DNA of 64,000 bases from Corallococcus soli. GTDB taxonomy: Bacteria; Myxococcota; Myxococcia; Myxococcales; Myxococcaceae. This document shows, piece by piece, positions 54,056 to 62,199 of this stretch (the stretch's first letter is position 1; the number at the start of each line of letters is the position of its first letter). The stretch covers positions 403,432 through 467,431 of the forward strand of contig NZ_JAAIYO010000007.1 in assembly GCF_014930455.1 (NCBI RefSeq). Direction: 5' to 3'. Under the pieces are notes generated by a model that saw only the letters and a list, made by a program, of their open reading frames with translations, was not told where the DNA came from and did no database searches. A program made the position numbers and the translations under genes.

Positions 54056-57000
54056 CACAACCCCGGCGAGCGCGGCCTTCAATGCGTGGAAACGCGTAGA
54101 CCACAGGGGGGCCTCCGCCACCGCGTGTCCGGCCCGCTCAAGCCACGTCCGGGCCTCCCGCGCCGCGCCTGTGCGCCGGGCGACGCCGGTGGCCTGGAGG
54201 AGGATCTCGGCCTTCTCGTCCGGAGAGGCCAGCGCGTCCGCCTCGGCGAGGAGCCCGTCCCACTGCGCCGCGAGGAAGGCGCCTGACGCCAGTTGATGGA
54301 CCTGGAGCTCCACCAGCCGCCGCATGATGGCCGTGGGGGGCAGCGACTCCGGAGGACAGCGCTGCGAGATCCAGGCGAGCTGCCGAGCCGCCGCCGCTTC
54401 GTCTCCCGCCGCGGCCTGGATGCGGGCGATGAGCAGCGCATCCACGGGCACGGGGTGTTCGCGGAAGAAGCGCACGCCCAGCTCATGGGCGCGCTGGGCC
54501 AAGGGCAGCGCTTCGTCCAGGCGGCCCTGCATGTAGAGGACCTCCGCCAGGTTGAAGGTGGACCAGCGCTCCATCTGCGCATGGGCCAGCTCGCGCCCCA
54601 GCGCCATGGCGCGACGCAGGTCCTCCTCCATCCGCGCCACGTCGCCCTGCCGCAGCCACAGCAGGACGCGGTTGCTCAGTACGGCGGCCTTGTGCAGCCC
54701 GTCGCCCGCGGCCTCGCAGCGCTCCAGCGCCTCGTCGAAGCGAGCAGCAGCCTCCGGTGCGCGGTCCAGGAAGGTGAGCGCGGCGCCCAGGAGCGCCAGC
54801 GACACCACCAGCGTCTCGTGGTCCCGCGCACCCTCGGCCCCCTCGGCGGTGGACGCGAGCACACGGGCCGCGGCGGCCCACTCCCCCTGCCGCACGTGCA
54901 GCCGGCCCCGGGCCAGTCCGCAGCGCAACGACAGGCGCGGGGCATCCAACGGCTCGACGGCCTCCAGCGCCTCGCGCGTGCAGGCGGCGGAGCCGTCCGA
55001 GTCCTCCATCCAGTCGCGAGCCGTGGCCTCCTCCAGCAGCAGGTCCACCTCCAGCGCCGCGTCGTTCCGGGCCCGGGCCAGGGACCGCGCCGACGACAGG
55101 TCCGCCAGACTTTCGCGGAAGCGCTGGAGCCGGTGGCGCACGCGTCCCCGTCCGGCCAGGGCCTGGGCGCGGCGCGCCTCGTCGGACTCCGGGAGCAGCG
55201 CCAACGCGCGCGTGTAGTGCTGCTCCGCCTCCACGGACAGGTGCCCCGCGCGAGCCTCCTCCGCCAGCGACAGGTAGTCCCGGGCCGCCTCCAGGTGGGC
55301 GCCACAGGCGGCGGCGTGGTGGGCGCGGCGGCGGCGCTCGGCCACGTCATCGCCCACGCTGGCCTTCAGCGCGGCGGCATGCAGCGCGCGACGCGGGGCG
55401 GGAGGAAGCAGGGCCTCCAGGGCCTCGCGAAGCAGCGGGTGACGGAAGGCGAAGCGCCCCGGCCCCGAGGGCCGCAGCAGGCCCGCGCGAACCAGCCGCT
55501 GCAAGCCCGCCCCGGCGTCCAGGGCCGCGGCGCGCGACAGCTCCGGCCCGGACGCCAGCTGACGCAGGGCCGCGTCCACCCGCGCCACGTCCACCTCGGT
55601 GCCCAGCACCGCGCACAACCGCGCCAGCACGCGGTGCACTTCCGGCAGGCCCGCAAGGACGCGAGGCGCCAGCCGTTCGAAGAGCGGCGTCACCGACACG
55701 TCCAGCAGCGCATCCGGGGCGACGTACCACCCGCCGCCCGGAGCCGACCGCAGGGCGCCGGCGGCCCGGAGCGCCCGGGCCAGCTCCACCAACGACAGGG
55801 GCACGCCCTGCGCAAGCTGCTCCAGGCGCGCGAGCACCGGCTCCGGGATGTGCTCCGCGGGGCGCAGCAGGTGCAGGAGCACCGCGCGGCTCGCTTCGGG
55901 AGTCAGGGGCGGCAGCGCATGCTGGGAGGCGCGGGCGCTGCGCTCGCCCAGGTGGGGCCGTGCACCCAGCAGCGAAGGGCGCCCGGCCATGCAGACCCAG
56001 AGGGGGGCGCGAGGCCCCGCGAGCGTGGCGCGCTCCAGCGCATCCAGGCTCGACGGATCCGCCAGGTGCGCGTCATCCAGCAACAACACCAGTGGCGCCT
56101 CACGGGCCTGCGCGAGCAGCGCCTCGGCCACGACACGCGGCTCCGCGGAGGGACGGCCCACGACGGCGCGCAGCGCATCCAGGAGCGAGTCCGCCACCGA
56201 CGCATCCGGAGCAGGCGCGCGCAACCGCACCACGCGCGCGCGCCCCTCCGCCTCCAACCGAGCGGCGAACGCCTTGAGCAGCCGCGACTTGCCATGCCCC
56301 ACTTCACCGGAGAGCACGCCCAGTCCCGGCACCGCGTCCGCGAGGCTGCGGCCCGCGTCCGCCGCCAGCGCCTCCAGCACCGCGTCGCGGCCCACGAACG
56401 GAGGAGGCGTCCCTTCGGAGCGAGCCCCCTCCTCGTCCTGGAGCCGGAGGCGCAAGCCCCCGTCCCCCGAGGGCTCGGTCCATCCGGGCTCCAGCCGCGC
56501 GGAAGCCTCCCGCGTCACCCACACCTCACCGGGAGGGACCGTCCCAGACCACCAGGAGTCCGGGCGCTCCAGCGAGGCGCCAGCGACGCGAGGCAGGGCG
56601 GTGCCAGGGTGCACGTACAACACGGCCAGGTGGAGGACTGCCATCGCCTCCGAGGACTCCACCAGGCGCCGGGCCGCGAGCGCGCCCGCGCGAAGGTTCG
56701 CCTCCGCGGACAGCGACTCGCAGAAGACGAGCAGGTAGCCCCCGTTCGCGACCCGGGCCAGCACACCGCCGAACGGCTCCAGCGTGGCGCCCAGGCCCTC
56801 CACTGACGCGCTCGTGCGCAACCCCAGGACCGCCACCGGCCGAACCCCCGCGAACGTCGCCAGGGCGGAGCCCCCCCGAGGCTGCGCCTCCGGAAGCCCG
56901 ATGACGTCCGGAAGCAGCGCCTGCGCGCACGCTGCGTCGAAGGCCGCGAGCAACTCCGGAGCGCTGGCGAAGCGCTCGGAAGGAGTCTTGGCCAGGCACC

Positions 57001-57820
57001 GCGCCACCACGGCATCGAGCGCGGCGGGGACCGGAGCACACTCGGAGACGCGAGGAGGCCGCTGGCTCACATGGCCTTCGCGAACCTCGTCCGGGCTGCC
57101 ATGGAAGGGCGGCGCGCCCGTGAGCAGTTCGAAGAGCAGGACGCCCAGCGCGTAGATGTCCGCGCCAGCGCCTGCCTCGCGAGCATCCAGGCACTGCTCG
57201 GGCGCCATGTAGACCGTCGTCCCCGCCCGGTTCCCCGCCTCCTCGAAGACCTCTGCCCCGTCCTCCAGCCGCCGCGCGAGGCCGAAGTCCAGCAGGCTCA
57301 GCGCGCCGCCCTCGCGAAGGAAGAGGTTCTCCGGCTTGAGGTCCCGATGGGCGAGCCCCACCGCGTGCACGCGAGCCACCGCCGGACACAGCCCCGCGAG
57401 CAGCTCGCGCACGCGTGCCAGGGATGCGGCACCGGAGCCCGGCAGCGCCGCCATCCAGGCCGCGAGCGTCTGTCCCCGAAGCAACTCCTGCACGAGGAAG
57501 GGCCTGCCGCCGACGCGCCCCTCCTGGAACATCGCTGGCACCGTGGGCGGCCCCACGCGCCGGAGCGCCTCCGCCTCATGGGCGAAGCGGGCGTGCTGGG
57601 CCCCCAGTCCCACCTTGAGGGCCACCTCGCGACCGTCCGACTCCCGCACGGCGGCGAAGACCTGGGCAAAACCTCCCACGCCCATCAAGGCGACGCCGGA
57701 CAAGCCGGGGACGTCCGGGAGCGCCAGCGGCTCCGGAGGAGGACCGGGCTCGGCGGGGACGCCATTCACGGGACACGCCGCGCCAGGAGCGAGGCGGCGG
57801 TGACAGACCGGACAGCGCAT
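54050..57820 (-). CDS. Large PknK-like kinase: zinc ribbon, kinase, cyclase-like, AAA ATPase and TPR
   Basis: 1256 residues. An N-terminal zinc-ribbon-like motif (CPVC at 3-6 and Cys16), then a kinase domain about 38-300 (MGVGGFAQVF, Lys69, HRDLKPEN with Asp160, DFG 178-180). A degenerate cyclase-homology-like region near 330-450 (GYLLVFCESLSAE) follows. FVGRDAVLEALAADAG near 485-500 and GEVGHGKSRL near 503-512 start an AAA/NACHT-like ATPase, with Walker B VLLLDDAHLADPS near 570. The last ~400 residues are TPR-like. The order resembles PknK/AcyC-type signalling proteins. Its stop sits in the inverted repeat noted at 54005-54055. Confidence 0.88.
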   Translation of the reverse strand: MRCPVCHRRLAPGAACPVNGVPAEPGPPPEPLALPDVPGLSGVALMGVGGFAQVFAAVRESDGREVALKVGLGAQHARFAHEAEALRRVGPPTVPAMFQEGRVGGRPFLVQELLRGQTLAAWMAALPGSGAASLARVRELLAGLCPAVARVHAVGLAHRDLKPENLFLREGGALSLLDFGLARRLEDGAEVFEEAGNRAGTTVYMAPEQCLDAREAGAGADIYALGVLLFELLTGAPPFHGSPDEVREGHVSQRPPRVSECAPVPAALDAVVARCLAKTPSERFASAPELLAAFDAACAQALLPDVIGLPEAQPRGGSALATFAGVRPVAVLGLRTSASVEGLGATLEPFGGVLARVANGGYLLVFCESLSAEANLRAGALAARRLVESSEAMAVLHLAVLYVHPGTALPRVAGASLERPDSWWSGTVPPGEVWVTREASARLEPGWTEPSGDGGLRLRLQDEEGARSEGTPPPFVGRDAVLEALAADAGRSLADAVPGLGVLSGEVGHGKSRLLKAFAARLEAEGRARVVRLRAPAPDASVADSLLDALRAVVGRPSAEPRVVAEALLAQAREAPLVLLLDDAHLADPSSLDALERATLAGPRAPLWVCMAGRPSLLGARPHLGERSARASQHALPPLTPEASRAVLLHLLRPAEHIPEPVLARLEQLAQGVPLSLVELARALRAAGALRSAPGGGWYVAPDALLDVSVTPLFERLAPRVLAGLPEVHRVLARLCAVLGTEVDVARVDAALRQLASGPELSRAAALDAGAGLQRLVRAGLLRPSGPGRFAFRHPLLREALEALLPPAPRRALHAAALKASVGDDVAERRRRAHHAAACGAHLEAARDYLSLAEEARAGHLSVEAEQHYTRALALLPESDEARRAQALAGRGRVRHRLQRFRESLADLSSARSLARARNDAALEVDLLLEEATARDWMEDSDGSAACTREALEAVEPLDAPRLSLRCGLARGRLHVRQGEWAAAARVLASTAEGAEGARDHETLVVSLALLGAALTFLDRAPEAAARFDEALERCEAAGDGLHKAAVLSNRVLLWLRQGDVARMEEDLRRAMALGRELAHAQMERWSTFNLAEVLYMQGRLDEALPLAQRAHELGVRFFREHPVPVDALLIARIQAAAGDEAAAARQLAWISQRCPPESLPPTAIMRRLVELQVHQLASGAFLAAQWDGLLAEADALASPDEKAEILLQATGVARRTGAAREARTWLERAGHAVAEAPLWSTRFHALKAALAGVVL

Positions 57821-57835
57821 GCGGGTCCCGAAAGG

Positions 57836-59689
57836 CTACCAGAGCGCCCGCGCCAGGACGATGCCAACCCCGACCAGTCCCTCCCCCGCGATGAGCCCGG
57901 CCGCCAGCGTCACGCCCGGGCCCTCCGAAGCGGGCTTGAGCCGCCGCGCCACCGCCCAACCCAGGCCCCCCAGGAAGAACCCCAGGGAGGTGGACGCGGG
58001 CAGCAGGAAGGCCAGCCCCACGCCCACGGCGGAAGGCGTCCAGCGGCGGAAGCGCTCCGGCAGCGCCTGCTCGCAGAGCGTGAGGACGACCGCGCCCAGC
58101 GCGGCCCACGCCATGGCGCTCCGAAGGTCCGGCGACACTGCGTCCACACCGGAGGCCAACACCCGCGCCACGCCCGCGGTGACCGCGGCGGCCGGCGCCG
58201 GGAAGCGCTCCGACCCCAGCGCGGACGCATCCGGAACCAGCAGGTAGAACAGGGGCACCACCACCAGTGAGCCCACGACACAGCCCAACAGCTGCGCCAG
58301 GAACACACGGCGCGGGTGCGCGCCCAGCAGGTGCCCCGCTTTCAGGTCGGTGAGCAGATCCGCCGCGGAAGAAGCGGCGTTGACCGTGATGCCCGCAGTG
58401 GCGAGGTTCGCCTCCACGTTGCCGGGAAGCAGCACGCCATACGTCAACTGAGTCACCTGCCCCAGCGCTCCCACGGGGCTCACGTCCGTCTCCCCGGTGA
58501 CGCGGCAGGAGATGAGACACAGCACGAACGACAGCGCGACCGCGAGCAACGCATGGGGCACGGGCACCGCGAAGCCCACCCAGGCCAGCGCCACGGTCGC
58601 GGGAGTCAGCACGAGCAGGCCCGCGAACAACCAACGTCCAGGAACCTGGAGCGCCTCCACCGGATGGCGAACTCCCGCCGTCCGGCGCGACAGCCCCCTG
58701 AGCGCGCGACCGAAGACCCGCGCCTGAAGCGCGAACTGCAGCAGCGACGCGGTGGTGAGCGCCGCCGCACCCGGCCACAGCGCCCAGGCCAGGAAGTCTC
58801 CCTCCAGGGGCACCACGCCCGAAGCCATCAAGCGGGGCGCGATGACACCGTGGACGAGCAGCGCCCCCAGCAGCATCGACGCGGTGATGCGCACGCCCAG
58901 CAGCGCGCCCCCCCCCACCGGCATCAGCCCCGTCTCCAGCGCGAACCCCAACCGCTCCAGCGACACCCCGCCGAGCGTCCCCGGGAACGCCCACGCATAC
59001 GGAAGGCGTCCCAGGCCATCGCGAGCGAGCGTCAACGCACCGGACACCAGGCCGCCCACCCCCAGCATCCGCAGACGGGGCCGGGACGTCTCGCCCCCCG
59101 CATGCAGTGCGCGCACGGTGGCGGCGGCGGCGGTGCCGGAAGCAAAGGGAAGCTGTTCCCGGTCCACCAACTGGCGCTTGAATGGAACGGCGAAGAGGAC
59201 CCCCAGCGCGGACAGCAGGAACGTCCACGAGAGCAGCGTCCACACGGGGAGGTGATGCCCGGTGGTCAGCAGCCACGCGCCCTGCACGGACACGAGCGCC
59301 CCCCCTGTCGCATACCCCGCCGAAGAGGCCACCGTCTGCGCGCACCCCATCTCCAGCAAGGACAACGGAGCCCCCGCGGCCCGAGGAACGAGGCGGCGAA
59401 GGGCACCATGAGTCGCGGAAGCCAACAGCGCGGCGGTGATGGCCACACCGAACGCGACTCCCGTCTTCAGGCCTGCGTAGAGATTGGTGGCGCAGGTGAG
59501 CACACCCAGCCCCGCGCCCAGCGCCACCGCGCGCACCGTCAACTGGGGCATGCGGTCGCCTTGGTAGACGCGCGTGAGCCAGAAGGTGTCCACCTCCGCC
59601 TGAGTCGCGCCAGGAATGCCGAGCAGCGTCAGCGACGCATCGGTGGGAGCGTCCCCGTCACGGGCGCCGACGGGAGCGGGAGCAGACAT
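57836..59689 (-). CDS. OPT-family oligopeptide/metal-chelate transporter
   Basis: 617 residues from the ATG at 59689; upstream in-frame ATGs have no coding character. About 14-16 hydrophobic helices fill the chain from residue ~50 on. NLYAGLKTGVAFG near 70-82 is a family signature, together with PFASGTAAAATVRALHAGG and an LPGNVEANLATAGITVNAASSAADLLTDLKAGHLLGA-type stretch near 440-480. OPT proteins use proton gradients to import oligopeptides or metal-siderophore complexes. It lies 15 bp upstream of the large kinase gene on the same strand, so the two may be co-transcribed, though the link is unclear. Confidence 0.85.
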   Translation of the reverse strand: MSAPAPVGARDGDAPTDASLTLLGIPGATQAEVDTFWLTRVYQGDRMPQLTVRAVALGAGLGVLTCATNLYAGLKTGVAFGVAITAALLASATHGALRRLVPRAAGAPLSLLEMGCAQTVASSAGYATGGALVSVQGAWLLTTGHHLPVWTLLSWTFLLSALGVLFAVPFKRQLVDREQLPFASGTAAAATVRALHAGGETSRPRLRMLGVGGLVSGALTLARDGLGRLPYAWAFPGTLGGVSLERLGFALETGLMPVGGGALLGVRITASMLLGALLVHGVIAPRLMASGVVPLEGDFLAWALWPGAAALTTASLLQFALQARVFGRALRGLSRRTAGVRHPVEALQVPGRWLFAGLLVLTPATVALAWVGFAVPVPHALLAVALSFVLCLISCRVTGETDVSPVGALGQVTQLTYGVLLPGNVEANLATAGITVNAASSAADLLTDLKAGHLLGAHPRRVFLAQLLGCVVGSLVVVPLFYLLVPDASALGSERFPAPAAAVTAGVARVLASGVDAVSPDLRSAMAWAALGAVVLTLCEQALPERFRRWTPSAVGVGLAFLLPASTSLGFFLGGLGWAVARRLKPASEGPGVTLAAGLIAGEGLVGVGIVLARALW

Positions 59690-60195
59690 GGCCGGCGAGC
59701 ATCCTCCCCGTTCGCATCCTCCCGCGCCACAATCCCCGAACCAGGCATGGCCAGGAAGCCAGCAATCCTTCTCGCCGCCCAGGTTCGGCCCGCATCGAAA
59801 ACCAAGAACACCTGACACGGCGGCATGTCACATGGCCGGCCCTCACGGTTGGGCCTGGAAGCATGCGCGCCTGTCAGGACGTCGGTCCTCCGATGACAAG
59901 CAGTGTTCGTCGGGGTCCGACAGCAGCACCGGCATCCGAGTCGTCAACGCGGGCTGGGCGTGCAATCGCCCCGTGCGCAGCGCAAACCGTCATTCTTCAG
60001 CGCGGGTACCGGTCCGCCCACCAGCGCCTCAAGGAGAGCTTCGATGTGAAGCGCATCGAGCGCTCACAAGCAGAGGGGTCGATGCAGCGGCCATCGGGCC
60101 TCATGGGAGAGCGACGCGATCACCACGGGGCAGGATGCCTCGCCGCCATCAAACGCCAGAGCATCCACGAGTGAAGGGCGTCCCCGCCAACCGGC
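59690..60195. other. 506-bp region without a recognised gene
   Basis: Between the OPT transporter start and the end of the HipA-methyltransferase gene. An open frame at 59863-60174 (+) of 103 codons has no recognised domain and lacks the codon bias of its neighbours; it could be a decayed fragment of a former gene. It should hold the promoter of the OPT transporter. No RNA or repeat is seen. Confidence 0.4.
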
Positions 60196-62196
60196 TCACG
60201 GTTCGCGCAGTCGCAGCAGGTAGAACACGTACCCGTAACTGTCACCGTGGCGTCGGTACAACCCCACCTCCTGCTCAGTCGCCGCGATGACCTCACGCAG
60301 CGCGGGGTCCGCGGACGGGCGCAGCCGCTCAATGCGTTGGAGCAGCGGCGTGTAGTACTCGTCCCACCACGCGGACGCGGGAAGCGTGAAGGTGTCCAGC
60401 ACCGTGAATCCTTCGGCCTCGGCGGTGGCCCGGTTGTCGGCAATGGACGCCATGGACGGATAGGCAGTCGCCCAGAAACGCGCGGCGTCAGGAGGCCGGA
60501 CGTCGGTGAGCCAGGAGCACTCGGTGACGGCCACCAACCCGCCGGGCGCGAGCAGCGGCCGCCAGCGGCGCAGCCCAGGTCCAAACCCCATCACGTAGAT
60601 GGCGCCCTCGGACCACAGCAGGTCCACCGAAGCAGGAGGCAGCGTCAGCGCCCCCATGTCCTCCTGCCGGGTCACGATGGCGTCCGCTAGGCCCAACTCC
60701 CGGGCCTCACGCTCCAGTCGCTCCAGGTAGGGCCGGTGGAGGTCCACGGCGGTGACCCGCGTCCCCAGTGTCTGGGCGAGCACGAGCGTCTGCCGCCCAG
60801 TCCCCGCGCCCAGGTCGAGCACACGAGGCGAGGGCGCCAGCGGAGGCAACCGGCGAAGGGCCTCCAGGGTGCAGGCATCGCTGCCGGGGCCCAGACGGGG
60901 CAAGTCGTTGTAGAGGGTGAAGAAGGCGTTCGCCGTCTGGCGCAGCTCACCCGCGCCGCGCTTCACGCCCCCCTGTAGGAGCGGGACCTTCTTCCAGTGC
61001 TCCTCGATGCGCTGCTTGAACGCCTCCGGCATGGGCAGCTCCGCGCGAAGCGAAGACCAGATGTCGAGCGCGGATGCGACGGCATCCCGGACCACGGGAA
61101 GGACGTCGTCGTCGGACAGCCCCAGCTTGCGGGCCAGCCGCTCGAAGCTCTGGAGCGACACGTCGTCGAAGCGCTTGGACTTCGCCAGGTTCAGCGCGAG
61201 CTGATCCTGCGGCATGTATTGGATGGTGGAGACGAAGTCATACGCGGGCGACAGCGTGGGGCGGGTGCCGTCCGGGTAGAAGAGCGACCAGTTCTTGTGG
61301 TGCGCGTCCCCGTTGCCACACGCGATGATGAACACCAGCCGCCGCAGGAACTCCTGGAGCGCATCCAGTCCCGCCACCTTGAGCAGCACGTTGGCGATGG
61401 TCTCGTAGTTGTACTTCTTGTACTTCTCATCCGAGTAGAGCCCCAGTACCTGGGCCAGGTCCTCCATGTGCACGCGGTGCCCGGGTGACGGTCGGTCGAA
61501 GCGGCGGATCGCGTAGGCGAGGTCCTCGCGAAGGGTGATGCCCTCCGGCAGCCCATGGAGGTCGGAGACCTTCAACAGCTGCATCTCCGGCACGTCGATG
61601 CCGGTGGCGCGAGCCCACGTCATCACGGAGAGCTCGTTCTCCGGCACGCGGTCATAGCGGTTGTCCGGGAGCTTGACGATCCAGTCGCCACCCCTGCCCC
61701 CCATGGGTAGCGTCATTCCCCGGTCGCGGCGCAGCATGGAGAACTTGAGCTGCACGCCCGCGAGCGAGAAGCGCAGCGGCTCCGAGTCGGAAGGAGCTGA
61801 TTCGGAGGGAGCATCGACCACCGAAGCGTCACGGCTCGGGAGCTCACCCGCGGGCCGGACGACGACCGCGCCAGAGAGGTCCTCTCCCAGGTGGGCGATG
61901 AAGAAGAACTCGCGCTGCCGGGCAATCTGCTCCCGCTCCGAGATGAGGTCGCGCAGCGGCCCCTCGGGCAGCAGGTTCGAGAAGAACGGAGGCAGCCGCA
62001 TGCGGCTGATATGCCGGCGCGACAGGTCGTCCTCGAAGAACTGCCCCAGCACGGGACGAGGGTAACGCTGGCGATACTCCTCGGAGATGCTGAACTCGAT
62101 GCGCTCGTCGGCGAGCAGCGTGAGCGTGCCGACGTGCACGTCCCCCATGAGGACGTCGAGGACACCGGTGGTGGACGCAAGGGGCTTGGGGTCCAT
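60196..62196 (-). CDS. HipA-type Ser/Thr kinase fused to class I SAM methyltransferase
   Basis: 666 residues. HipA part (about 12-412): N-terminal couple-HipA region, nucleotide loop RFSLAGVQLKFSML (142-155), Lys175 in DWIVKLPD, catalytic GNGDAHHKNWS with Asp297, and metal-binding Asp320 in SPAYDFVST. From residue ~420 a full class I methyltransferase follows: TANAFFTLYNDLPRLGPGSD, motif I RVLDLGAGTGRQ (458-469), VTAVDLHRPY and WSEGAIYVMGFG. The second part matches free-standing ~250-residue enzymes, so this is a fusion. At residues 408-411 the DNA has a six-G tract followed by GTGA. The gene begins 3 bp after the DUF262 gene. HipA kinases inactivate GltX in E. coli; targets here unknown. Confidence 0.85.
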   Translation of the reverse strand: MDPKPLASTTGVLDVLMGDVHVGTLTLLADERIEFSISEEYRQRYPRPVLGQFFEDDLSRRHISRMRLPPFFSNLLPEGPLRDLISEREQIARQREFFFIAHLGEDLSGAVVVRPAGELPSRDASVVDAPSESAPSDSEPLRFSLAGVQLKFSMLRRDRGMTLPMGGRGGDWIVKLPDNRYDRVPENELSVMTWARATGIDVPEMQLLKVSDLHGLPEGITLREDLAYAIRRFDRPSPGHRVHMEDLAQVLGLYSDEKYKKYNYETIANVLLKVAGLDALQEFLRRLVFIIACGNGDAHHKNWSLFYPDGTRPTLSPAYDFVSTIQYMPQDQLALNLAKSKRFDDVSLQSFERLARKLGLSDDDVLPVVRDAVASALDIWSSLRAELPMPEAFKQRIEEHWKKVPLLQGGVKRGAGELRQTANAFFTLYNDLPRLGPGSDACTLEALRRLPPLAPSPRVLDLGAGTGRQTLVLAQTLGTRVTAVDLHRPYLERLEREARELGLADAIVTRQEDMGALTLPPASVDLLWSEGAIYVMGFGPGLRRWRPLLAPGGLVAVTECSWLTDVRPPDAARFWATAYPSMASIADNRATAEAEGFTVLDTFTLPASAWWDEYYTPLLQRIERLRPSADPALREVIAATEQEVGLYRRHGDSYGYVFYLLRLREP
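60964..60973 (-). other. G6 homopolymer and GTG(A) at the HipA-methyltransferase junction
   Basis: The + strand has CACGCCCCCC, i.e. GGGGGGCGTG on the coding strand. In the present frame it reads QGGV and continues. One base more or fewer in the G tract shifts into frames that stop within a few codons; one of them stops at the TGA of GTGAAG, whose GTG (60966-60964) is a possible start for the methyltransferase. This is the layout of an overlapping stop/start pair. Confidence 0.7.
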
Positions 62197-62199
62197 GAC

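Noticed and set aside
51524..56806. Plus-strand frames of 711 and 837 codons
   Set aside because: Antisense to two kinases and a lipoprotein with intact signature motifs; the amino-acid composition is typical of shadow frames.
60196..62196. HipA as a standard HipBA toxin-antitoxin pair
   Set aside because: No helix-turn-helix gene is adjacent; the upstream partner is DUF262 and the downstream region is non-coding.
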